NCBI GenBank assembly: GCA_014773175.1
Contig: VXCM01000431.1
Span: 62,001 to 126,000, forward strand
From: Lucifuga dentata
Lineage: Eukaryota; Chordata; Actinopteri; Ophidiiformes; Bythitidae
Direction: 5' to 3'
DNA length: 64,000 nucleotides
In this document: piece by piece, positions 15,301 through 30,300 of the stretch
How positions within the stretch are numbered: position 1 is the stretch's first letter
How the letters are laid out: every line of letters starts with the position of its first letter
Made by a program: the position numbers and the translations under genes
The notes under the pieces: model-generated
Database searches by the model: none
What the model saw: only the letters and a program-made list of their open reading frames with translations
What the model was told of the DNA's origin: nothing

Positions 15301-18300
15301 GGTATATAAGTAAAGAACTAATTCTACTGTTTATTCATTCAGTACTTGATTAGTGGGCCACAAACTGGAAAATCAGCCAAAGTCCAGGACACAATCAGTG
15401 TAGATCAGTATTTAGTGAGACTCTTAAGCCAAAATGTGACTTGGCCCAGCTGTAAAGCATGTTTGCTTGGGCTTCTGTCCAGTGATTAGACATACAGGGT
15501 ATGTGTCTCTTATTATTTTTTTATTTAAAAATATCTTATTTGATTCCTTCCTTTCCTCTGTACATTCAGGATGTGTTTGACAACATCAAAGGGCAACATC
15601 CTGATAACCAGCTGCCCCTGGATGTGGATCAAGACTGGATTTGAGCCACTCTCTGATCCCTCTTGACCAGGGTCTGTGTGTCAGGGGAACACACTAGGTT
15701 ATGCGTGTGAGCTTTGAAGTGGGACCATGCCTTGGATGTAGGTCATGGCCGGGTGACCCCCNCCCCCCCCCCCCAACTCAATCCTCATAAGAGACAAATA
15801 CATGCACATACTGTACATGCATTCCCATAATAAATCTTTTGAAATCCCAAATGAAATCCAAAGGAGGTGTTTCTTAATCCGTGACCTTGTTAATAACGTA
15901 ACATGCTCGTTTAATGCATTTTCAATCCTTGTAAAACTCTACAGAGGGCTTATTTTTAGACAGATACAGTTTGATCAAAAAGCAGAGGAGGCTGAGCATA
16001 GCTTTATTTTGATGTAAATGCAGTTGTTACCTGAAAAGCTGTGTTGGCCAGAGCTTTTCTTCCCCACAGCAGTGAGGCAGAATGTTCCCAGGCCTCCTCT
16101 AAGGCCTGGAGCTCTGTCTGTAGTCGGCTCTGGCACCGAGACTCAGTTGTGCTTTTACACAGCAGTCTGCCAGCCTCCAGTGTCTGGTTGTAAACAGCTG
16201 TGTGCAGATCCAATGTCTCTTCAACACACTTGGAAAAATGTGGGGAGAAACGATATTTGTCTTTTATATGTGTAACTTATACATCAAAAATTATGAGGAT
16301 ATTCAATTTGACATAATTGCAATTATTTTCTAACAAATCAGCCCATCAACAATAACTGCTCTGAGTATTTTCCGTGATTTTTTTTAATGAATTACTCCCA
16401 CTGAAGGAAGTATATAATCAACTACAATTTGCAAAAAGGATCTTATTTATAAGTAGGCCATCTGATAAAATTCCTGGTAGTTTTGAGATTTACTTAACAC
16501 TTCATATTACATTTATTTAAATTATTACCTTATTTTTGGTGGCTTATTAGGATATAATGTTCAATTTACTTTTCAACATTTCACACAGAAACAAAGAATT
16601 TTCCAGAATGTGGAGGAGCTTTATGTGGAGCAGACAGAGACAAAATCTAGTTGCACTTCTATTAAAACCCAGCAGAGGGCAGTCACACATCTCCACTTTC
16701 TCATATCACGATGTCCTGCAAATCAGTAGGGTCTGCCTCACATTATAGATTAACAATTTAATTAAGAAATAAAATAAAAATCACGCAGTCCAAGTGAGAA
16801 GATGGCAAAGTGAGGAATGAAGGGCACAAACAATCGCTTTGCAGGTTTACTGAACACAAGGGGTTGACTTAGAGAACCAATAACACAAATATAAAGCTGG
16901 ACTGACACAGTAATTCATGCTACAATTGAACACTTTTCTGCATTCCAACACACTGACCTGCAAGTGATGCAGTGGGTACGTTACAGTGCCAACAGGAGGC
17001 AGAAGAGGGTCGATATTCCTCAGCAGTTTCCATAGTATCTTCTTGCCATGGTGAAAGACCCTCCACCGGCTCAGTTGTTCTTTTGCCAGGACTCTGCACT
17101 GACCAACCAGAGCTACAGATCTGAACCAGCTGTTTTTCACACAGATCACTTCTGCCACGAGTTCAGACCTACACCAGAACACAAACGATTTAGCTCATGA
17201 GTTCTGTTCAGCGCCAACTACTGCAATAAAACTGCTGTAAATATAACATTACTGAAGTTCAACCAAAACTAAAATCATGTAATGAATTTAATATTAAGGG
17301 AGATGCTGCGATGAGGTCAGATTAAACTTATCCCATAGGGTTATAAGGTTTTTGCAGTAGTAAATCTAACAGTATTTCAGTGCATACACATTTATTGCAA
17401 GAAATAAAACAGAAGTATTATAAAAACAATTTTATTTTTTATAACATTTTATATAATTCTGGCTATTATATAAACCAAAATACACTACACTCAATGGTAG
17501 CATTTTTATGCATCATAGCTAATTTAGAGCTTCAATATCAACACCAAAATCAGCAGGTTTTACAATGTGGCTTTAGTAATTATGGCTGGATAGATGAGAG
17601 AAGACATGTTTGGATCTCTTAAAATGTTTTAAAAGCTTTCCACAAAGACCATAAAAAATGATTTATTGACACAAAATTCTTTAGCTGTTCCAGGGCAAGA
17701 AACACCTGAAGATACACAATTTTGTGTGTGAATGTGTGTGTGTTGTACTTTTGCATCACTTACTGTTTCTCCCCTGTTTCTTTTTCCATGGATTCTACTG
17801 CATCACAAAGAAGACTCTGCAGGAGCTGTTGTCCAATCAATATCTCCGTCTGAAGCTTCTGTCAGATTAATGTGATGATAACATGACACCAATGTCACAT
17901 TAACAAAGTAATGGCACAAATATGAGACGAAATCTAATTCCACATCTGAGACCAAAGTCTGGATTATACATTTACTCCAAAAGGGAATATTCACTTTTAA
18001 AACAAAGGCATTCAAGCTGCCTAACTTCCTGTCATAATTACCATGATATACTGAACATGCAGTATATGCTAATGAGGTAATTAATTCAGCTATTTCATGT
18101 CTTAATTAGCAAATATCTATATGCCAGTGCTCTTGTCTTCACCTATACAGTATCACAAGGAAACAGTGAAATGTAAACATGTACAGCAATTAGAGGCAGA
18201 GGTTCCAGTTTGTCTGATTAGTTAAAATCGATGTGAGAAGTGTGTTGATCAGACCTGATGGACAGTAAGCATCTTTTGCAGGCCGGAGTAACTCTGAGGG

Positions 18301-21300
18301 TTTTTGGTTACTGACTCCTGCTCCAGATTTTCTTGGATAGATGTCAGACTCTTGCACTTCTGCCAAAAGCTCTGGGAATGCTGACTCTCAGCCTGAATCT
18401 CTCTGATAAATGGAATATGTGAATCACATATAAGGTGAAAAAAGCTTTAAGTAATCAAAAAAGTCATATTAAAAGTACACCACAAAACCTACCAATACAC
18501 TACACCTTGAGGTTTCTTTCAAATGAATACAGGGTCTGTATTTCAGAAAATCCATGTAACTGGCTCGGTTTCTTTTTTTTGGTTCTTGACTCTTGGGAAT
18601 TACAAAACAAAAGGCTCCTACAGAGTGTGTGATTTTGGGCTTTCGCAGATGAAAGTTAACATTTGTGACTGAATCATGACGAAATCTTTGGCCATTAAGT
18701 AAAAGTAGCAGTCCACAATCACAGTGTAAGACTCGTCCACTGACGACCAGTTTAGTACCTTGCAACCGAAAACCCATGCAAGAAAATTCTGAGTAGCAGA
18801 AATTGAGGACTAAAGTCTTACAGTTTGACTGTTTGACTGCTGCCACAGCCAGTGGTGCCTTCAATGGGTGGCATGTGGGGGAAGGTATAGCCACCAACTA
18901 AAATTACTGGTCACCCCAGCTGATTAGTCCTTAAAAATCTAATGTAACCTTAAGGAGGACCTATTGAGGTAAGAGCCACAATTCACTTGGTTTTAAAGAA
19001 GCTGAGACTTTTCCAATCTACCTTAAAAGTGGAAAAACACCTGTAGAGGGCACTGTTCAGTCATTTTAAATATCCTGTAATGAAAACATGATGACTGAAA
19101 ACAATGAAGTGATTTGCAATCTCACTAATCATGATCAACTATTAGAATTGTAATTTTTAAGGATTTCCTGTGCCGTTTATTTCTCATGATGCTCTAAAAG
19201 TGGTATCGGAAACAATTCCTCTAATTTCACAAAAGCCTTTATGTGGTTGTTTTCACCCCCTGAATATTGCTCCCCATGACCAATAAACTGAACTGGATAT
19301 GTAAATTTGGTAGAAAATCTTTAAGGATTCCTACAACAAAATATTGATTATAACCCTGCATAGCTGAAAATGAGTTTAGAATTTTTGCAAACAGCTGTTA
19401 GCAACTACAGTAGAAAATACCAGAGCTTTGCAATATATATATGACACAGATTTCCTTAATATGTATATGACACAGATTTCCTTAAATCTTTGTGCACATA
19501 CTAGAGTTCCGTCTGCTCTCTACTTTTGGCCCGTGTTGAAACTCGTTTCTCTCACCTGTTGATGTCAGACATGCATGTCATCCCTTCGACCCACTGTCTG
19601 CTGAGGTCACGCAGCCTCTCCATCTCCTGGTTGTTAACAGACATGTAGCCACTCATCTCTCTGACATCAATCAACAAGGGAAGCAGATCGCTGAACTCTG
19701 AGAGAATCTGCTATACATTCAAGAAACCAAACAGGAATTTATTCTTATAACCCATGAACAAACAATATAAACATACAATTATGATTAATTAGAGATATTA
19801 GGGATTCTTATAAACCTTCATGGAGTTTGCATCATTCATGCTGGCCTTCAGTTTATGCTGTATAGTCTGCATCTTGTTTCCAAGAGTCTCCAGACTAGAA
19901 CAAAACATTTTCTGTTGCTCCAAATCCTCCTGCACACAGAGTGAAATGTGATTTAGTAAGAATAGCTCAATGAGCTGAGTCATTTTGTACAGTATGGTTG
20001 AAACCAATGATCCTAATATTTTAATTGATTTGTGAAAATTGAGGATATATTTGCTCTAACTTCCTCACCTGAAGACAAGTCTTTTTCCCTGACAATGCTT
20101 GGCTCAGCAGCAGGATATCATGCGACTGCAGTCTGATCTCTGATTTGATTATATTGGCAGCCATTGGTTCTAAATGTTTGATAAGGGGCTTGGAAGCCAT
20201 GAGCACATCTCCCACACACTGCTGCAAAACCTCAGCGACGTCCTGCAATTTCTGACATTGTATGAGAAAATTAACAATGATAGAATCAAGGCAGCAAAGG
20301 ACTTTGACTAGCTAATGCTATTAGCTTTATTTACTGTTTTAGTGTGTAATCTGAGCAGAATAATTATAACACCACTGCTGCTTTTAGGTCTGTGGGGGAA
20401 TGGAAATATCTTACTTTCAGCAGATGAAATATAGATTCAAGCATCCTAAAATACACCTTTCTGTGTGCATTTGAAGAGGGCAGAAAAGGAAAAATCCAAC
20501 TGTGGCTCTACATGGATGGCTGCGATGATGCTTTTTTTCTACAATTGAGCATAAAACATCAAACCAAGTAATGGAGCATCTGAATTAAATAAAAGTACGG
20601 GGGTTCAGGTGAAGGACCACTGCTGAAACCATCGGTCATATTTTTGTCCCAAAGTGCATGCAGACCCCTTTTTTCCATCAACAGGAGAGCATGTATCGAG
20701 AAAAACATTTAATTGAGTTGTGAATGTGATGCACAGAAATGATGAATCATCCACTGAGAACATGGATGACTCATGCAGAACATTTAGTGATTTTATAAAG
20801 CTTGAGATGAGCCAATGATGATTGAAAATTTCAAACTATATGAAGAGGAAAAACAAGATACAAGAAGTGTGTTACCAAACAAGTTCCTGGTCTTCCAGTT
20901 AGTCAAATTAGTTCAAATAAATTCCAGATCCGCCCCTGAACTCACCTCCACGGAGTCAACCATGGCATGTACATCCTGATGAGGAGAAAATGAGGAGCTC
21001 GACAGCGCCTCCCACTGATGCCACAGGTCTTGTAAGCGAAGGGAGCAGCAATCGGACAGATTCATGTACTCCTGCCACAGGGAAAGTGTTTCCTCAGTCT
21101 TCAGGAGCTCCTTCTTCACCTCCTGTACAGACTCCTTCCACCTGACATGGTCACAATAAATTCACATGGATTTCTTCCAATTCTTTTTCACGAAACACTG
21201 GCTCTGTGTATGTTTTTGCAGTGATATATGTATCTCGTCTTTTGTTTTAGTCATCAAAAACATTTGGACACCAGATACATTTGCTCTACCGAGTCGGTTT

Positions 21301-24300
21301 GAGTTTTACTGCTACTGACCATTGTCTCTCTTCTTCCACTTGATCAGCCAGTGAGTGGGCAGTTCCTCGATGAAGAGTCTTCACAAGACTCTGATATGAT
21401 TTGTCCACTGCTGCCCAAAGCCCCTCTGCTCCTCCGGTATTCTCCTCGAGTTCCTGAGAACAGGTAAAACATAATTCCTTCACATTTCCACATCAGAGGT
21501 GCATCTAGTTCCTCCCAAAATGGCTTCTTTTTTGGATCATCCAAGAGCTCACTTAAAATTACTATTAGTATTTGTTTTTTTTGCTTTCAGGGCTTCAAGA
21601 CTTTGGATCAGCTCGTTTGGGGGAAGGTGGCAACATCTTTTAAATGTCTTAAATCTTAATAATAAGTCTTATTATTGTTGTAGCTGAAACCCTTTATGCA
21701 CACGAGTGAAATGCATGGTCACTGTTGCTTTGCTCACCTGTAGTAGGTTCATTTTTTCTTTCACCTGCTTCAGTGAGAATAGAGGAGCTCGATGCCGCAG
21801 AGCACAGTGCATCTTAGTGGTGAGCAATGAAACCTCCCTCAAATCCCGTTCAAAACGACCCCACTCCTCCACAGCCTGCTGCAGAGCTGGTCTCAAAGAG
21901 TCCAGCTGCAAGTTACCACAAAGAATAATAGGCCCATGTCTGTCTGGTACTTTAGCATTGTGACAGCGGGGTAATTTCTTCATACTTTCTGAGGCATGTG
22001 GTCTTTATATAACATGAACTTCATGTTAGGAGGTGAGACCACAGGCATCAAAATAATCCATGTGTTTGGTAGATCACTGGCTCTCGTACGATCAGAACAA
22101 TATAAGTTGTTTGTACTTTGCATCAGATTTCATTTTGTCTCACTTTCTCAATTTTGAGATAATCATGGTCATTGTGTAAGCTAAGGTGTTAGCATCAGAG
22201 TCAGTAATCTACCAGAAACGCATGGATGCTTCTGGTTTTTTGCAAATTCATCATGAAGCTAAATTTATAATCTACCAGAAAAGGCATCTTAATACAGAAA
22301 AAGTGAAAACCTTAGACTCTATCAGGGAAATTTCCATTTGTACTAGCTTGAAGTGTCTGTAGTGATTTATAGTTGATATTGACTGATGGTACCACATGGT
22401 TTTTGCTTTAATTAATTTTCTGCTGGCACAAATTTCTCTGAGCAAGTAAAAGACTTATTTTTACCTGCTGAATAAGATCTGCACAAGCATGACTAATGCT
22501 CTCTGTCTGGCCAGCAAAGGCGATATCACAGACGTATTCTTCTTTATCAGCGTGCACACGTGTGGCTTTCAACTCTTGCAAGGCTACAGCCACCTCCTTC
22601 ACTCTCTCCATAACGGCCTGGAGGAAAATTAAAACAGAGCAAATTCAGATCCAAGACAGTAGCAGGGCACACACAAAAACATAAACCTAAATGCAGGCCT
22701 GATACTGTACCTCTTGCTCCAGCACAGCCTTACGAGCCAGAGTTTGACTGGTGGGCTGTTTCCACTGCTTCAGCTTCTCTTTCTGCTCAACTATCCAGCG
22801 ATAAAGATGCTGTAACCGCTTCTCTCTGCCTGCACAAGAGTGGCGCATCTGCTCAGCTGCATGAATCTGAAGGGGACGAAGCCAAAAAGTGAAGAATTAA
22901 AGTTGGGAAAACTCCACTTCTTCAGTGTCCATTTAGAAAATTATAGTAGCTAAATGTTCCATCGTGGCTTGCATAAAGGTATTTATGGCAGTGTTTTGGG
23001 TGAGTAAGGGCAGTAAAAGCTGCTTAGATGCTGACCTGACTGTCCAGAGCCCCCTGGAGGTGCAGCCAGTGCAGTCTGAGGGCACCAAGTCGTTCAGAGA
23101 ACACTGTACGTTGAGAATGGAGAGCCTGGATATCCACTCCAACCACCTGAGGCCCAGACTGGCACAGGAAGTCAAGCAGGAGCTGTGCATTGACCATGCC
23201 GGTCTTTATCTCCTGGGAAATATTAAAGTTATAAAAGTTTGCGATTGTACAGAGAATGAGATGCAAAGAGGAAAGAAGCCAAAGGTAGACAGTGGAGAGC
23301 AGAGTACCTGGTAGTGCTGCAGGACTTCCATGAGTTGTGCAGCATCTTTGGCCTTAATAATAGCTTCTTTCTCTTGGCTGAGGCGTGACTGCAGCTTCTT
23401 CAGCCAATCCTCCAGCTCAGACAAAAGCTCCAATGGAGGCCATCCTGCTAACAGCCTCTAAAAAACAGAAAACGTATAAAGAAGTTCAGTACATCAAACT
23501 TCTAACTTCAGTATTTATCCAGCTAGGTAGTCACAATCATTTTACGAACTGTGCTTTATTTTGTACCTTTTTTCATTTACTTATGTGCCCGTCTGAAATG
23601 CTAAATTATTATTTGGAAGATCAAATCCTTTCATCCACCTCTTCTGAAGTGACTGCCCAAATGTAAGACATCAAAATTAATGATTGACCAAACCTGGCAG
23701 GACCGGCTTAAGATTTTCTAATGATTATCTGTTTCTATTCACTGGTGATAAATGGTGAGCAAAATTAAAAGTGTCGTTCTCCTCTTTTCCAGGTCCTCCT
23801 AAATTCTCCACCCTCAATCAGCCCAAAACTGATCTGAACTGGTTTAACTTTCCACTCCCTTCACTTGAGGAGATTTTGTAATGCCTAATTATTTTTGAAA
23901 ACCAGCAGCACTTACATGGAATTTGGAGCATATTTTTGAGCTTTCAGCCTAACTGGGTTCCATGAAGATTTATAGCTATCCCACTGTGGCCCTGATCTTT
24001 ATTTCTTCACTGAGCTAAACTCTGGGTCATGATTCAGCTGTAGGCCATGGTGACGGTGCAAGCGTTGCTCTGCAGCTGCTAAAGTGCTAAAGAGATCTCC
24101 TGTCACATTCAAGGGTACAGAATCACACTGTTGCAAAATCTTACACTATAGGCCAGAAGTTTGAGGCCATCTCCATATTTAGCATGATCAGACTGTGTAG
24201 CAAGTTAATCCCAAAATGATCTGGGAGAAGGCAGACAGCAGCTATTGAATAGAACGTTAAAACATATAAGCAAGGGAGTTGGAACACAACTGGAGTGCCA

Positions 24301-27300
24301 GTGCACTAATACAGTCTGATACCTTCATTAAAAATCATTTCTTAAGCCATAGTGGCTACATATTGTGCTCTTGTTGAGAAATTCTTCTTGAAAACTAATT
24401 AGTTACATTTATTTTATATATTTTTGTCATTCCCTGTGCAATAAATTGTAAAGCAAACAGTGTATTGATGATTTTCTTTTTAAATCTAGGGGTGGCCTCA
24501 AACTTCTGGCCTGTAGTGTACATGTAGAAGTAACTATTTTAAAGCACTCCATTCAATTAACACACTACAAAATCCATTCCAAGATACTACAAATTCTTTA
24601 TTACCAAATGATTTGGTAGAAATTTAAATTGCTTAATGTTCCATAAGAGGACTCTACTCTTTTAGAGACAATAACGCTGAAGGTCTCATAATTTTTTGCA
24701 ATGGCAGATGATAGAAGAAGTGAAGTACTGGTATGAAATAAAAACCATAGTTCATCTTGACCGTGATCTCATTTGGAGCTATTCATTGACAAGTGATTTG
24801 TATAAAATGTCACATCATAATTTTTAATAAAAGAAGACAAAAACTATTTATTCGATTGTACCTGCTGCAGTCGGTCCTGTGTCCTTGACAGATCAGAGGC
24901 CAGCTGGCTCCAGCTCATCTCCAGCTGCGCTAACTGAGCTCGCAGCCCTGGACAGTCAGCTTCCCTCAGGTGGCGCAGCAAAGTGGCGAATCTGGATACA
25001 GATGCCTTTTGGACTGACTTGGCTTCCATCTCCATGGAGAAGTCCTGGGTTTAAAGAGTGACATTTAGAGATTCACCAGTCTTAGAATGCATGGAGACAC
25101 GATGAATTTGGAGATCTTTAGCTGCACCCAGCAGCTGGTATGCGTGGATTTATCAGTGCACCACGAAAATAAAGTAAAGATCAACTTTCTTTAGGAGGCG
25201 CTCTTTGGTCATCTATTCAGCCATGGTTGCCATAACTGCTCAAGCTGAATATCTAGTTATTCATCTGTTAATTACAGAACAAAATTTGTTTACTCCTGCA
25301 AGACATGGGAAAGGCATTGCTGCTTTTTCTGCCAGTAAATTATGTATATTCAATATGTCGGTTATACTACTTACAACGTTAATCGCTAATGCAAATATTT
25401 ACTTTTTATAATAATATTTAGGAATATAGTCTGCATTCTAAAGAACTGCATCTCAGAAATCATAGGACACTTAAATGATTGTGTTTTGCCAGTTTCACCA
25501 CTTTTTTTTTACTTTAAAGTAGATATAAGAAAGACTGGGAGATGATGCTCACTTAGGGAATTCGAATTCAAAAGACCAACCCCAAAAAACCTATATTTAT
25601 TTATCTGTTTTCCTGGATAAACTTGTTCATTAATGGCCAGAAAGCCTTACTAGAAGCTTAATCAGATGGCTCTGAATACCCTCCTGGTTCAGGTCAGAGG
25701 TGTCAGCCAGGTCTGACCAAGCCTTCAGGCGTTTGTTGGCGCCATCCAGCCATTCACTGACCAAAGCCGAGCCTGTATGGAATCTGTGGGAGGACGAGAA
25801 ATACAGATAGTTCATCCACTGGGGCAGAACAGTACTGCTGTGCTCCTTCATAGAGAATGAAATACTGCGGCATGAGTCCAATACTGATAACCGAGGCTGT
25901 TGATCACTGTCATGGGTGTTATTTGTGCTGATGTCATGCACGCACACACACACATGCACTTCTCCCAACGGGTTTCACTGATGAATGAAATTAACTTCCC
26001 ACTCAAAATGATATCAATGGTTTAATAATTCAATAAACTCATGATCCAGAAGAGGAAGAAATAGATATGTTAGAGTGTGCTTTATATTTCTCAGTAGTGC
26101 AGGTTCAGAACAGACGTATGTAGACACTATAAACTGAGATCTGTCAGGTATCATTTAATCATCATTCCCCACCTTTTTTTATTCTCGCTGGAAACTTATG
26201 TTATTACTAAGCTGCTCAGGAATGAACAGAAACTTTTACATAAAACTTTTATCCCTCAGCTAGTAACAGAATCACTGATGGATGTTTTGGACAACAAAAT
26301 TTGTCATGTTGCTTAGGCAATAATTAAAACTGCCTGGTCTCTAGCGGTAGATAATAAAACTGTCCATAGAGAGCTTTTATCTTTCTTTTGTTTACAGCAG
26401 TTGCACACTGGTATGCTTGAGCCTCTCCCACCTGGCCCGGCTGTCCTGGATATCTCGGCAGCGTTGTGTCTCTTGCTCTGTCCGCCTGTAGACACTCCGC
26501 CATCGCAGCTCCAGAGCGCCTCTCACCTGGCAGACTGAGGTAGCAAACACTGGCCACGTCTGGAGGACCTTCTCCTGGTCAAAGACCAAACCTAATGTAG
26601 CTTTGCTCTGATCCAACTGGTCCAACATGTGCTGGGAGATAAGAGGCATCAGGAGTTCTTAAAGTGTTCACATTAATCCGTGAGAATCTCTTTAGAATCA
26701 GCACATACACACATATAAAATAATGGCATAGACTAACAGGGGTGTACTAATGAAAAGATGGTGTGTTATAGAGAAAGGCAGATGAAAAAAGAAGGTTCTA
26801 TTTTCGCCAAGGCCCAACAAACAAATAAATCCTTATTCTGGATCCTGTGTTATTCAGAATAAATTTCATTGAAATCGTCTAATTAGCATGGATTTTAAAG
26901 GCTAAAAACTTCTTCTGGATCCTGGATCTAGAATATGATCTGGATCACGTCCAAAATTTCGTCACTTCTTCCTTTCTATCTGTCACCCAATTTTTCCATA
27001 ACTTTTGAGATATTCTGCTAACAATCAGGTAAACAAATGCAGTGATCACATAACTTCCATAGTGCAAGTAAAAGGAGAAAATAAGAATAGGGCAAGAAGA
27101 CAAGTTAGACTGACAGAGTACTGAGGCAGGAAAGAGAGAACAATTCGTAACTGAGCAGAATACACTTGATGTATTCATGGAATAAATTCAATTTAGTTAT
27201 GAGAGGGACAGTAAGAGATATCAAGGAGACTAAGGAGACTTGAAAGTGAAGATGGAGGGAACAAAAGGTGTAAATAAGGAAGAACACTGATTAAAAGATG

Positions 27301-30300
27301 CTGAAAATTGTTATTTCCAGAAAAACTGGGCACCTTGCCACAATATAATTTATTCATCTGAAAGAAGTGATATTATAAATGGAAAGAAAAGAGGTTAAAA
27401 GAGATAAAGTGCTCAAGGAACACAAGTTTCTTCCATCTAGTGTTTGGAAGTGTTTGGAGTGAAAATGAGATGAAATGAGGCGTATCAGCAGAGAGCAGGA
27501 TTCATAACCAGACCACCATTAATCTGTAATTTCTAACTGATCCGAAACGGCGGCCTTCGCTGTGACCTTCATTACTTGTTGAGACAATACACATCCAGTA
27601 ATTCTTCTTTACAGAAAAAAACTTGTTTGTGTGCAGGTTACCTGGCAGGCTTCTAGTTGGTGCTGTATTATGGCTTCCTCATTATCCTCTCCATCACTTT
27701 CCCCACTGCTGATGAAAGCTTCAAGCTCATCCAGCAGCCTGCCCAATTTGCCACAATTATTTTCCCAACGGCTCCATTCCTACAATGATGTCCATCCATA
27801 AACCCAAACATTTCTTTTAACATCTGATTTACATGCACAAGCAACCAAAATACTCCAGAAGAAAATGTACATTTGTACATTATGCTTATGTATGAATCAA
27901 TACCGCCTTCAGCTGAGGCATGTTACAAACCTGGAGCCTCCTTTGAGTGTCCACTTCCTGTTCCGCAGCCTGTTGCTGGAATGCTTTGACGCTGATTTCC
28001 AGCTCTACCCACTCAGCCTCTTGATGCTTGAATGCTTCTGGCTCGTGTTTGAACAGATATTGTAAAAAAGCCATTTGTGACCCAAGGACCTGGAGGACTT
28101 TCTGGATTACCCCAGAAACCAAAATATTTGAGTAAATATTTGCAAAGTAGGCCCGATAACAAAAGCAAGGTGAGTGAAAATAGTCAAATCACTAGTTGTT
28201 TGTTGTTGCTTCAGGGTTTTTAAATCGTAATAAGGCTTCCACATGCTTTTTCCTAAATTAATCTGGGCTCTTCTTGTCAAAGACTAAGCTCAGGGCATAG
28301 TTAGATACTGTACCTTGCGTCTGCAGAGAATGGCTTGAATTTGGCTGCGGTTGTGGCCCTGATTAGTCTGCCCCGATGCTATGCAGTCTTCACCCCATTC
28401 CATGATTCCAGCTATCCCCTGAAGCAAGGCCTGGGAAGCTCCCTGCAGTTTGGCATTTTCCTCCGGACACTTTCTCATATGTCTGCCCAGCACACACTGC
28501 TCAGAGATACAGCAGAAACAGAAAAAAGATAGCGTTACTATAGACACGCAGTACAGATCGATAATTCCTCCATGCCTGTGTGAATTAAAGTTGTATTGCT
28601 TTTCATTTATATGGCGTGGCAATTTTACACACAAAACACTAGATCCTACATTATCTATGCTGTAGTTTGAAAACAACAGATCACAGCTTTAGGACACCAG
28701 TAGACTCCGGTAGTGATGAATCCGCATAAAAAGGTCCTACTTAAATACCTCAGTAGTAAAGAAAGGAAAACTGATACTTTCCCTGGCCAATAAAAAGAAA
28801 CATGCTTATGTGCTGTGGCTATTTTGAAATGATAAATAACCTTCTTCTACATGGGCCAGTTGGCAAGAATAAACCCCACAAGTTTCATTCATGTTCTCCT
28901 GCCTTAAATACAGTGTTACATCGGAAAAACGTGTTTGCAGAGCCACAATTCATCACTTTCTGCTTTTCATTCAAATAAGGCCTGTAAAATAAATTAGTTA
29001 TGACCTTTAACAAAATGTGCTTTTGATAACTGCACTACCATTAGTGAAATTACAGTATTTTAGTGAAATATTGTTTTAATGTGAGGCAATTTGCATCCTT
29101 TTAGACATTTGTTCATCAAGTCAAAGTGAAAATGCACACACATACATACACGCACCCACACAAAGCCATCTAGCACTGGTTACCTCTAAGTTGGGAGCAT
29201 CCTTTAGGCTGGGAAATGTCTCACTCAGTCCCACTTCAAACTCGTCCAAAACGCATGGCTGGTAAGATGAAAGCTCCTGTGTAGGATCACAGTTTTGGTT
29301 CAGTCATTGGAGGTGTTAACAACACTAACCTGACAGAATGGAAGTTAACTGGAATTCAGCTGAAATACGTGAATAGAAATGCTGCGCTTTGGGAACACAC
29401 TGAACTGTATAAGTGGTGTTTCAAACCTGATGTTGGTGTGTGAGGAGCTGGTTCTGGGACGAGGTGAGGACCAGCTGGACGGTACGCAGACATCCCTGAA
29501 TGCAGGTTAAACAATGCAGAGCATCTGCTTCCTGTCTCAGCAGCATGGGTCTCGCTTCTGACTCCACATTACTCAACACCCCAGCCAGACGGACCAGCTC
29601 AGCTGATACACACTGTGACAGAATTTAAAAATACGAAAAAGCACTACTTTTTTTTAAATGAAGGGAGGTAATTTTTTGTTTGTCAATATCTTGGATTGAT
29701 ACATGCGTATGCTGGAGTTGTATCATGATCATTCACTTCATGCTGTAGGAGCCTCAATTGGGGGTCTTCACCAGGCCCACCAGGAGACAACAGCAGGTCA
29801 GTCAAAGCATCCAGACAGAGCAGAACCCTCTGCAGAGCTTCGTGTAACTCCCTTTTTACACCTGGATGAGAATCATCCGCAGAGTTCTCCTGGAAAACAC
29901 AGGAGCAAATGCATGGTCACATTATTATCATTCAACAGCATTTAGCAGGTATGCTGTGCTCCTATTATTGGCTTTGAAAACATGATGAGAAGATCAATCA
30001 GGCTTTGTGTCAGTATATTAAGGAAACACACAGAGACAGAGCATTACGTTTGTACTCAGCATGAAAACTTGGTGTGCACATCTTACCCCTGCTGCTATTG
30101 TGCATCCCAGTTGTCTTAACAGGGTGATGGACTTGTGTATCTGCTGGAGAACAGCAGCAGCAGATCCATTTGTTTCCACTTCCACTTCTAGGACCTAAAC
30201 AAACACAGGAAGTAGTTCAAGATTCACAAGTGGAAGGAAGAAAGAATGGACAGAGGAATGATGAGACAAAATGGAACTCTGACCCTGACTCAGTGAGTTA

